DNA of 33,042 nucleotides, from IMG/VR virus record IMGVR_UViG_3300013772_000036, positions 1 to 33,042 of that record; one strand, 5' to 3'. The notes beneath the pieces are model-generated. The model saw nothing but the letters and a program-made list of their open reading frames with translations, made no database searches and had not been told where the DNA came from. Shown here one piece after another: positions 21,498 through 29,289 of the stretch (positions within the stretch are counted from its first letter, which is position 1; the number at the start of each line of letters is the position of its first letter). Position numbers and translations under genes: made by a program. The stretch comes from a virus.

Positions 21498-24463
21498 CTC
21501 AATCTCTCAAACCAAAAGTCAGCGGACTTTTCACTTTTCAGAACGACCTCTCGGCCGTCCCTGAGGGGGCGCTGTCGCAGGCCGATAACATCGTCATCGA
21601 CCGCGACAACGAGGCAGAGCCGCGGCGCGGGTTTGGATACCTGTCGCACAACTCAGGCGTGATCTCAAAATACTCCGACTCGACATATCGCACCAGTAAG
21701 CTGTTTTTCTACCAGGACAAGACGATTTCCTATTACGGGCCCTATGGCGCTCCGACGACGCTCGCCTATCACGACTCGACGAGCGGATGGGTAAATTACA
21801 GCGGCTCGTTTTCTCCGCCGAGCAGCTCGGTCACGATGCGATCGGCGCAGGCGAGCAAGAATTTCTACTTCACGACTTCCAAGGGCGTTCAAAAGCTCGA
21901 CGTTTTCAACGGCACGCCAGCGGCGATCGGAGTCCCTCCGGCTCTTGACGTCACGGCGAGCATTGCCGCAACCGTCACGCCAACCGCCACGACGACGAAC
22001 ACGAGCAAAGTGCTCACGTCGGTCTCGGCCATCACCGGCGTTGCGATCGGAATGTCGGTAACCGGGTCGAACGTCCCGGCTTCGAGCTACGTCGTCTCGT
22101 TCAACGCCACGACGATCACGATAAACAATGCGGCGACTGGCTCTGGGTCGACCATTACGATGACTATATCGGCTCCAGCGACATGGCTCGCTCCCGCGGC
22201 GAGCTCGGGCCTCAACACGACGGCCTACCGCGTCCTCTGGGGCATCAAAGACGCCAACAAAAACCTGATCCTCGGGGCGCCGTCGCAAATCAGCCAGGTA
22301 TCGAATACGACCGGCGCCGCGGCGGCGACGATCATCAATTTTTCGGTCAACCCGAACATCACGACGTCGCATTTCTACCAGATTTACCGGCCCGCGGCCG
22401 TGGCGAACGGCATCACGCCAAACGATGAGGGTCAACTCGTTTACGAGGGAAACCCTGTCGCGGCAGATATTACCTACGGCCAGATCTCCGTGGTGGACAT
22501 TGTTCCCGACGCCTTGCGCGGCGCGACGATTTACACGGCGCAGAGCCAGGACGGTCTTGCAAACGAGAACGAGCCGCCGCCGCTGGCGAATGACATTGCC
22601 GTCTTCCGCGACTGCCTATTTTACGCCAACACGAGCACTCTTCAGAGCTTCGATCTGACGCTTGTCGGAACCGGATCACCGGCCGGACTAGTCGCTGCAG
22701 ATACGATCACGATCGACGGCGTTGTTTTCACGGCGGCGGCGTCAGAAACGGCATCGACCGGCACGTTCGCTGTTGCGAAAGTCTATCTATCGACCGGAAC
22801 GCACCTGACGACACATAGCAACACGACCGTGGACGGGATTTCCTCAACGGGCGGAATGGCTGCCGGCATGTCGGTCACGGCAACAGGCATCCCAGACGGC
22901 GCATTTATCGTTTCGGTCGATAGCAGCGTCGCGATCACGATTTCAATCGCAGCGACCGCGTCGGCAAGCGTCGCTGACGGAGTAATCACCGGCGACTCGG
23001 CCAGCCAGGCGATCCGGGACACGGCTCTTTCCCTTGTCCGCGTCATCAACCGCTACGCGAGCTCGACGGTTTACGCTTACTACCTGTCGGGACCGACCGA
23101 CCTCCCTGGGCAAATTCTCCTCCAGGCGAGAACTGTCGGCCAGGCGATGTTCACGGTCATCTCGTCGCGGTCGTCGTGCTGGAGCCCGGTTATTTCGTCG
23201 GCGCAAAACTCGACGAACGATGCAAATAAGAACGCCGTTTTCTACTCCAAGGCGTCTCAACCGGAAGCGGTTCCGCTAGGCAACAAGATCCCGGTTGGTT
23301 CGGCGGATAAGAACATTCTCAGAATCATTCCGCTTCGCGACTCTCTGTTCGTCCTGAAAGAGGACGGGATTTTTCGGATTTACGGGACGTCGAGCGCCAA
23401 CTTCCAGGTCTCTCCGCTCGACAACACGGCAAACCTCATCGCGCCAGACAGCGCCGTGGCGATCAACAATCAGATTTACGCGCTCACGACTCAGGGCGTC
23501 GTCTCGATTGGTGAGACCGGCGTGCAAATCATGTCGAGGCCGATCGAGTCGGATCTTACGAGCCTGACGAGTCTGGTCGACGGGAGCGGCAACAGCGCGT
23601 TGACGACGTTGCAACAAACGGCGTTCGGCGTCGCCTACGAGTCGTCTAGGGCCTACTACCTGTTCGTCATCACCGAAGGCACTGACACCGAGCCGACGCA
23701 ATACTATCGCTACAACACGATCACGAACGCCTGGACGCACTCGTCGATGACAAAATCGTGCGGCGGCGTCAATCCGACTGATGACAAGCTCTATCTCGGG
23801 AACGCCTCGGGCGATATTGTCGACGTCGAGAACAAGACGCTGACCTATTCGGATTACGCCGACTATTCGTCGACACAGACGATTTCGGCGGTCGCAGGGA
23901 CGACCGTAACGATCACGTCATCCGATACGATTGCAGTCGGATCGATCATCTTTCAATCGGCGACGGTGTTTGGAACGGTTGCGTCGATAGATTCTATCGC
24001 CGGCACCGTCACGATGACGCTCGCGACGTCGTTCTCGAATGCAGCGGCCGATGTCCTGGCGCCGATCTCTTGCGTCATGGCGTGGGTCCCCGTCTCGTTT
24101 GAAAACCCCGGCATGGCAAAACAGATCCGCGAAGCGACGCTCCTATTCAAAAGCGATTTCAACGGCTCGGCGACGGTTGGCTTTTCTTCGGACGTGAGCC
24201 CCGAGGTCGAGACCGAGACGATTGCCGGGGGGAACGTCGGTGGTTTCGGTTTGAGCGCTTGGGGCGGGCCGGCAGAGACGCCATTGGGCGTCGCATGGGG
24301 AGGGTCGCCTCGCCGGCGACCGATTCGCGTTCTAGTGCCGCGAAATCACCAGCGTTCTTCGGTATTGACTGTGACGTTCTCGCACTCGTATGGGTACTCA
24401 CCTTGGCTCGTCCAGGGTTTGAGCATCCAAGGCGAAATCACCAGCGAGAGGTCTTCAAATTGA
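21482..24463 (+). CDS. Tail nozzle / stabilisation-type protein, 993 aa
   Basis: The N-terminus reads SGLFTFQNDLSAVPEGALSQ, then ADNIVIDRDNEAEPRRGFGY. 'P-x-G-A-L-x-x-A-D-N-x-V-I-D-R-x-x-x-x-E-P-R-R-G-F' is the opening of the podovirus nozzle family that forms a six-bladed propeller at the tail tip. The middle carries beta inserts (VAIGMSVTGSNVPASSYVV and GMAAGMSVTATGIPDGAFIV), and a second propeller part follows (LRIIPLRDSLFVLKEDGIFR, GVVSIGETGVQIMSRPIESD). The C-terminal stretch ends in HSYGYSPWLVQGLSIQGEI. At 993 aa it is larger than many relatives, mainly because of these inserts. Confidence 0.75.
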   Translation: MAALLTQSLKPKVSGLFTFQNDLSAVPEGALSQADNIVIDRDNEAEPRRGFGYLSHNSGVISKYSDSTYRTSKLFFYQDKTISYYGPYGAPTTLAYHDSTSGWVNYSGSFSPPSSSVTMRSAQASKNFYFTTSKGVQKLDVFNGTPAAIGVPPALDVTASIAATVTPTATTTNTSKVLTSVSAITGVAIGMSVTGSNVPASSYVVSFNATTITINNAATGSGSTITMTISAPATWLAPAASSGLNTTAYRVLWGIKDANKNLILGAPSQISQVSNTTGAAAATIINFSVNPNITTSHFYQIYRPAAVANGITPNDEGQLVYEGNPVAADITYGQISVVDIVPDALRGATIYTAQSQDGLANENEPPPLANDIAVFRDCLFYANTSTLQSFDLTLVGTGSPAGLVAADTITIDGVVFTAAASETASTGTFAVAKVYLSTGTHLTTHSNTTVDGISSTGGMAAGMSVTATGIPDGAFIVSVDSSVAITISIAATASASVADGVITGDSASQAIRDTALSLVRVINRYASSTVYAYYLSGPTDLPGQILLQARTVGQAMFTVISSRSSCWSPVISSAQNSTNDANKNAVFYSKASQPEAVPLGNKIPVGSADKNILRIIPLRDSLFVLKEDGIFRIYGTSSANFQVSPLDNTANLIAPDSAVAINNQIYALTTQGVVSIGETGVQIMSRPIESDLTSLTSLVDGSGNSALTTLQQTAFGVAYESSRAYYLFVITEGTDTEPTQYYRYNTITNAWTHSSMTKSCGGVNPTDDKLYLGNASGDIVDVENKTLTYSDYADYSSTQTISAVAGTTVTITSSDTIAVGSIIFQSATVFGTVASIDSIAGTVTMTLATSFSNAAADVLAPISCVMAWVPVSFENPGMAKQIREATLLFKSDFNGSATVGFSSDVSPEVETETIAGGNVGGFGLSAWGGPAETPLGVAWGGSPRRRPIRVLVPRNHQRSSVLTVTFSHSYGYSPWLVQGLSIQGEITSERSSN

Positions 24464-24549
24464 ACCAAATGCAAAATGAATTGAAACGCTATAACGCTGC
24501 GGCCACAAAATACTTTGGAACGTTCGCCCATTTGAACGGTGGGGTGTAA
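24460..24549 (+). CDS. 29-aa micro-ORF between nozzle and next virion gene
   Basis: A TTG at 24460 overlaps the nozzle stop (TTGA), giving 29 codons that read NQMQNELKRYNAAATKYFGT followed by FAHLNGGV; an internal ATG at 24469 gives 26. Its end overlaps the GTG start of the next gene by 11 nt. The composition looks protein-like. It could be a coupling peptide that carries ribosomes to the weak GTG start, or the N-terminus of a longer protein joined by a +1 shift. Confidence 0.35.
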   Translation: MNQMQNELKRYNAAATKYFGTFAHLNGGV

Positions 24550-25006
24550 AATCGGGGCGCTTCCACCAATTCGCCGTCTCCTTGTCGACGATTTCCCGAC
24601 GCAACGCTCGTGGATCTCGCCGCTGCTCTTAACGTTCAACTCATTCACCGAAGCCGTCGTAAACAACCTCACGAAGGGCCTGACGCTCGCCGACAACACC
24701 TCGAGCGACGTCAAGACGGTGCAGATCGCGAACGTGCCGACGCCGACGACAACCGGGGGGGCGAACGGCCCAGCCATTGTGAAGTGGACGAAGGCTCTGC
24801 CGCCCGTCGCGGTCATCGTCGGGAACGTCGTGAACCTCACCGGGACGCCGCCGGTCGCCAACGCCGGGTTTGTTCTCGCGACCGCCGTTCAAGTGCAATG
24901 GTCGATGGACACGACGGGGAAATATCTTCAGATCACCGGCGTCGTCGGCATCACTCCGACTCAGGCGTCTCAGTTCGCACTCACGCTCATTTGCATTCAG
25001 GGGTAA
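24539..25006 (+). CDS. Virion structural protein, 155 aa
   Basis: The frame begins at GTG 24539, for which no good Shine-Dalgarno is seen. The mature-looking sequence starts IGALPPIRRLLVDDFPTQRS with WISPLLLTFNSFTEAV, then LTKGLTLADNTSSDVKTVQI. The 'LP-x-x-RR-x-x-x-x-DFP...W...LN-x-F...N-x-GLT-x-x-DN' outline recurs in podovirus virion proteins encoded near the tail nozzle gene. The rest is a beta domain ending in SQFALTLICIQG. Its exact place in the particle is not known to me. Confidence 0.6.
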   Translation: MGCKIGALPPIRRLLVDDFPTQRSWISPLLLTFNSFTEAVVNNLTKGLTLADNTSSDVKTVQIANVPTPTTTGGANGPAIVKWTKALPPVAVIVGNVVNLTGTPPVANAGFVLATAVQVQWSMDTTGKYLQITGVVGITPTQASQFALTLICIQG

Positions 25007-25009
25007 CCC

Positions 25010-26281
25010 ATGGCGATCGTCGGCGGGCAACAAGACGAGGAACTGCAGAACGGGCAGCCGGCGCAGCCTGCTGGCTCGACTGGCGGCGGCGCCTTTGTCG
25101 GCGGCGGATCGGGCCAGGGGGCGACGACCAAGACCGCGACCGCTCCGACGAGCTCCGGTTACACGAACCTGTCGAGCTACCTTCAGGCGAATCAGGGGAC
25201 CGGCGCGACGACCGGGCAGGCGGCCGAGAACGTCGTCGGCCAAGCCGGCTCCAAGGCCACCGAGGCCGATGCGCGATACGGAACGCTTGCCGGCAATGAC
25301 GTCGCCAAGGCCGAACAGAGCGTTGGTCCCGACTACAGCACGCTAGAAAACATAAAAAGCGGCAAGGTAAACGCCAAGAACGCCCAAGTAGCCTATGGCG
25401 CCAACGCGCCAACCGCCGGAACTGTCGCCGGATCGACCGTCATAAACAACCTCGATAGCGATGCGACGGCGGCGCAAAGCGACGCTACTGCGGCCAATTC
25501 TGACCTCATGGACAAGGCCGGAAGCAAGGGAGCGCAAGGCGGACAAGCCGGTGTCGCCGGACTTCTGAGAAATGCATACCAGCAGCCAAATTATACGGCT
25601 GGCGAGAACAATCTCGATTCTTTCTTGGCGGGCGGAACGCCTGGCGGGCAAAAGGCAATAGGTCAAGCGGCCGGCGTCGCGAAGGGCGTCACGAATAGCT
25701 ATGCCAAGATCAACAACGCGCTCGGCGACAGGATCAACGCCGCGCACGACCAGGTCGCCGACACAAATAACCAATACAACAACGCGTACGTTCCGCCGCC
25801 GCCAGAGAAGGGCGTCGGTTCTGCCGGCGCGGCTATGGTGGCGAGTAACAAGCCTTCGGCGGTATCGCCGGTGGCGGCGCCGAAGGCGGTTAATCCTGCG
25901 CCGGTGTCCACGCCTCAATCACAACCAACGGCGGCGAAGCCGTCTGCGGTCGGCGCCATGGGTCAAGCCATAAAAACGTCTGTAACAAACCCCGTTAAAT
26001 CAGCAAAAGACGTCGCAAATGCCATAACTCATCCGGCTCCGATAACAACGAATCACATCTTTGATCATGTCGGCGCGCCGCATGATCTATTTTCGAAATA
26101 CGGCAAGTATTTTCATCCCCGTGCTCCTGTCGCCAATGATCCTGCCACACATGCGGTTGAGCACGCCGTGACGCAGCCGGCGCCGATCAGCGGATATTCG
26201 CAGGTAACAAATGCTCTGGAACAAGCGGCGAAAAACTCGCAGCCGCAAAATATATATAAAAAAGTCAGTAAGTATTTATAG
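25010..26281 (+). CDS. Internal virion-type protein, Ala/Gly/Thr-rich, 423 aa
   Basis: ATG 25010 follows AGGGG. The protein is low-complexity, rich in Ala, Gly, Gln, Asn and Thr, with no clear globular fold in residues 1-120. A helical, Asp/Ala-rich middle (NNLDSDATAAQSDATAANSD) is followed by a Pro/Ala/Lys linker and a His-containing C-terminus (FDHVGAPHDLFSKYGKYF). Such extended Ala/Gln-rich proteins encoded after the nozzle are usually ejection or internal head proteins of podoviruses. No enzyme motif is visible. Confidence 0.55.
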   Translation: MAIVGGQQDEELQNGQPAQPAGSTGGGAFVGGGSGQGATTKTATAPTSSGYTNLSSYLQANQGTGATTGQAAENVVGQAGSKATEADARYGTLAGNDVAKAEQSVGPDYSTLENIKSGKVNAKNAQVAYGANAPTAGTVAGSTVINNLDSDATAAQSDATAANSDLMDKAGSKGAQGGQAGVAGLLRNAYQQPNYTAGENNLDSFLAGGTPGGQKAIGQAAGVAKGVTNSYAKINNALGDRINAAHDQVADTNNQYNNAYVPPPPEKGVGSAGAAMVASNKPSAVSPVAAPKAVNPAPVSTPQSQPTAAKPSAVGAMGQAIKTSVTNPVKSAKDVANAITHPAPITTNHIFDHVGAPHDLFSKYGKYFHPRAPVANDPATHAVEHAVTQPAPISGYSQVTNALEQAAKNSQPQNIYKKVSKYL

Positions 26282-26290
26282 GGGTCGAAA

Positions 26291-27445
26291 ATGTCTGGAT
26301 GGTCCGACTATCAAAAGAAAAGCGGCGGATTGTACGGCAAAGGCGTGATGGGAGGTATCCTCGGCGCCGACAATATGACGAAACCAGGAGCCGACTCCTC
26401 ATCAGCTATCAGCGGTTTAGACCAGACCGCAAATGCCTATAAAGGCATAGCCGCGCCGACGTTGGCGCCGGTTTCGTCCGGCCCAATGGAGGCGCAGCAG
26501 GCGCAGTCATATCAGGCCGGGCCGTCGGCTTACGGCGGCATTCAGACAGACCCATCGGGGCATCAGGCGCAACAGGCGCAAATGGCGGCGCTGTCTAATC
26601 TCGCAAAAAACGGCGGTCGAAACGCTGCAAGCGACGCCAATCTCGCGCAGATTCAACAAGGCGAGAACGCAAACGCTGCCGGTCAACGCGGCGCCATCAT
26701 GCAAAACATGCAAGCGCGCGGGATGGGAGGCAGCGGCAACAGTCTCTTGGCGCAGCTGTCAAACTCCCAGAACGCGACGAACAACCAATCGGCCCAAGAC
26801 ATGCAAGTCCGCGGGCAGGATCAAAACACGGCGCTGCAAGCCGGCCAGGCCGCCGCCGGCATCGGCTCGAACATGGAAAACCAGTCGTTTAACGAGCAAG
26901 CGCAAAAGGCATCCGCGGCCGACGCGATCGCCAAGTTCAACGCGGGTCAGCAGGGCCAAACGAGCGTGTTCAACGCCGGCCAGGGCAACGCCGTCGGGGA
27001 ATCTAACGCCGGGCGCAATCAGCAGGGACAAGAGTTCAACTCTGGTCTCGGCCAACAGCAGTTCGCCGACACGATGGGAATTGCCCAAGGGAACCAACAA
27101 GGCGGAAAAGCCTCTGAGGAATATTGGGCCGACAAATACAAAGAAGATCAAAAGGCAAACGGCGGCATGCTTGGCGGCGCCGAAAAAGCTGGCGCGGCGA
27201 TCTTGGCTGCGTCTCGCGGCGGTGGCGTCCCTGGCGTGGCTCCAGTCCGCGGAAATAGCCCTCTGAATGACATCGTAAAAGTCAACACCAGCCCCGGAGA
27301 AGTTGTCGTCGATCGTGATTTGCGTCAACACGGCACAAAAGATCAGATCGCCAATTTTGTTAGAAACCCGCCGCCGATCAAAGGCTCAAACCAAGACCGC
27401 GAGGCGATGCTCGGAGCCCTCGGGAATTTGCGGAGGCGCCGGTGA
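26291..27445 (+). CDS. Internal virion-type protein, Gln/Asn/Gly-rich, 384 aa
   Basis: ATG 26291 behind AGGGG. Residues 60-270 are extremely rich in Gln, Ala, Asn and Gly (for example QQAQMAALSNLAKNGGRNAA, FNEQAQKASAADAIAKFNAG), suggesting a long helical rod. The C-terminal part has a more defined segment, NDIVKVNTSPGEVVVDRDLR followed by IANFVRNPPP, a motif 'SPGE-x-V-x-x-R' often seen at the C-terminus of phage internal proteins. The stop overlaps the GTG of the next gene (GTGA). It is probably ejected with DNA or lines the portal channel. Confidence 0.6.
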   Translation: MSGWSDYQKKSGGLYGKGVMGGILGADNMTKPGADSSSAISGLDQTANAYKGIAAPTLAPVSSGPMEAQQAQSYQAGPSAYGGIQTDPSGHQAQQAQMAALSNLAKNGGRNAASDANLAQIQQGENANAAGQRGAIMQNMQARGMGGSGNSLLAQLSNSQNATNNQSAQDMQVRGQDQNTALQAGQAAAGIGSNMENQSFNEQAQKASAADAIAKFNAGQQGQTSVFNAGQGNAVGESNAGRNQQGQEFNSGLGQQQFADTMGIAQGNQQGGKASEEYWADKYKEDQKANGGMLGGAEKAGAAILAASRGGGVPGVAPVRGNSPLNDIVKVNTSPGEVVVDRDLRQHGTKDQIANFVRNPPPIKGSNQDREAMLGALGNLRRRR

Positions 27446-29289
27446 GAACAGAAGTCGTAAAATACGTCAAGAAAAAGCGCGGCCTTTATGCGGCTGATGG
27501 CGGCGAAGTGCCTAACTTTGTCGACCAGTCGTCAGAAAACGGCGATACGCCTGCCATCGACGTTAACGCCGACACTGACGTCATGTCCGCCGATCCGAAT
27601 AAGAACTATGTCGAGCAGTCGTCGCAGAATGACCCGGCGAAAGACGACGGCAAAAAGAAGAAAAAAGCGGCCGACGACAGTCAACCGGTGCCGGATAGCC
27701 CAAAGTTCCGCATTTCTGCGATGAGTCCGATTTCTCTTAGAATACCTCCGACATTAAATGCGGCTGATGGCGGCGAAGTGCCTAACTTTGTCGACCAGTC
27801 GTCAGAAAACGGCGATACGCCTGCCATCGACGTTAACGCCGACGATGAGCCCGAGTCGAACGATGCTCCGGTGGCGAAGCCAGACGCGGCGCCAGCCGAC
27901 GATCCTGCCGCGCCAGATCCGTCGCCAGATGACGCCAAGCAACAGGCGATCAAGGACTATCTCGAAAAGCAATACGGCCAGGCCGCCGACGACAGCGGCA
28001 TCAAGGCCGCCGTTGCGGAGCAACATCATCAGAACATGATCGCGAACCTCGGCGAGGGTTTGCATGAGATGGTCACTTCGCGTGCGGTCGCAAACGGCGC
28101 CGCGCCAGATAGCGGCAAGTTCTTCCAGGGAATCCGCGACCAAGGCAAGGCCGGCGTCGACCAGGCGATGGGAGCCCGTCAACAAGCGATCCAAGGCTTC
28201 TTGCAGAAGAACGCGCTCAACCGCCAGGTCATTCAAGACCAGATGACGAAGGGGACGTACGATAATCAGCAGGCCGCGGCGAAGGCGGCGCAGTCGTTAA
28301 ACGATCCAACATCGCCTCATTCACTCGGCATGCAGCCGCTGTTTCAAAAACTGTGGTCCAAGCAACTCGCTGGCGCCGACGTTTCGAATCTTTCCGCCAA
28401 TCAAATGGACGATCTCGGCAAGCAATTCGAGCACAAGTCGGCGACCGATCAGGCCGGTATGACCGCACAGTTGCGTGCCGATGCGTTGAAGTTCGGCGCT
28501 CAAGCCCACGCAGATGCGATGCAAAGCAACCTGCAAAACAGACAGGCATATGCCGACGACAGGTCCGACAAGAAAACGGCCGCGACTCAGTCGGCGAAGA
28601 TGCTCGAAATGGAAAACAAGGGCATGGGAGGTCGCGGAGCTCCGCAATATATCTCGCAGAACATGCGAACCCAACAATCGATCAAGAACGCGAATAAAAT
28701 GCTCGATGAGCTCCCGAAAGACGCGACTGGTCAGTCTGATTACGACAAGATGAACGACAAGCAAATACACCTTTTTAACGCAGAATTGGAGCGCATCGCT
28801 TCTAACGGCGCGCCGACTGAATCCGGTCGAAATGCCATGGAAGCCGACACGCTAAAATCTAAATGGCAAGAATTTAAGCAAAAATTCGTAGGAAATCCTC
28901 TCCCGGCTGACGTCGGCAATTTCGTCAGGCAGAACGCGAAATATTTGCGCGACCTAAAGGACTCTGTCGACTCGACTGTTAACGGATTTAGACGCGAAAA
29001 CTATGACAATTACGCTGGCATAAACGCCATTTCGGCCAAAGACGCCGAGACATACCGCGGCAAACACCCGGAGCTATTCCCCGAGGAGAACGGGACGCCA
29101 GCAGCTCCAGACAAACCGGCGGCGGCTCCGCAAGTCGGCGGCCCTGGCATGGCGGTCGGCGCTCCGGCAGGGCAATCGCCGGCTGACGGCATGGTCAAGA
29201 TCCAGGACCCGAAAACCGGCGAAACCCGCATGGTGCCGCCTGACGCCGTTTCGAAGTATCTCAAAAAGGGCGGAAAGGTGGTCAATTGA
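27442..29289 (+). CDS. Internal virion protein with duplicated N-terminal segment, 615 aa
   Basis: GTG 27442 overlaps the previous stop (GTGA). The N-terminal 200 residues are acidic and contain an exact duplication of ADGGEVPNFVDQSSENGD-type sequence about 90 residues apart. A weaker third relative, NYVEQSSQNDPA, lies between them. The remaining 400 residues are helical and rich in Ala, Gln, Lys and Asp (IKDYLEKQYGQAADDSGIKA, NALNRQVIQDQMTKGTYDNQ). The C-terminus has a Pro/Ala linker and ends in DAVSKYLKKGGKVVN. It is likely an ejection protein. Its TGA overlaps the TTG of the next gene. Confidence 0.6.
   Translation: MRTEVVKYVKKKRGLYAADGGEVPNFVDQSSENGDTPAIDVNADTDVMSADPNKNYVEQSSQNDPAKDDGKKKKKAADDSQPVPDSPKFRISAMSPISLRIPPTLNAADGGEVPNFVDQSSENGDTPAIDVNADDEPESNDAPVAKPDAAPADDPAAPDPSPDDAKQQAIKDYLEKQYGQAADDSGIKAAVAEQHHQNMIANLGEGLHEMVTSRAVANGAAPDSGKFFQGIRDQGKAGVDQAMGARQQAIQGFLQKNALNRQVIQDQMTKGTYDNQQAAAKAAQSLNDPTSPHSLGMQPLFQKLWSKQLAGADVSNLSANQMDDLGKQFEHKSATDQAGMTAQLRADALKFGAQAHADAMQSNLQNRQAYADDRSDKKTAATQSAKMLEMENKGMGGRGAPQYISQNMRTQQSIKNANKMLDELPKDATGQSDYDKMNDKQIHLFNAELERIASNGAPTESGRNAMEADTLKSKWQEFKQKFVGNPLPADVGNFVRQNAKYLRDLKDSVDSTVNGFRRENYDNYAGINAISAKDAETYRGKHPELFPEENGTPAAPDKPAAAPQVGGPGMAVGAPAGQSPADGMVKIQDPKTGETRMVPPDAVSKYLKKGGKVVN
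27488..27573 (+). repeat. 86-bp exact direct repeat, copy 1
   Basis: Identical over 86 bases to 27758..27843. The copies are 270 bp apart, exactly 90 codons, so both are read in the same frame and code for the same residues. The match ends at a27574 versus g27844 and t27487 versus a27757. The intervening 184 bp encodes a Lys-rich segment and a Ser/Ile/Pro-rich one. Confidence 0.95.
27758..27843 (+). repeat. 86-bp exact direct repeat, copy 2
   Basis: Second copy of the unit at 27488..27573, in the same reading frame. Identity even at third codon positions points to a recent duplication or ongoing recombination between copies; loss of one copy with the intervening DNA would delete 90 codons without a frameshift. 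Confidence 0.95.
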
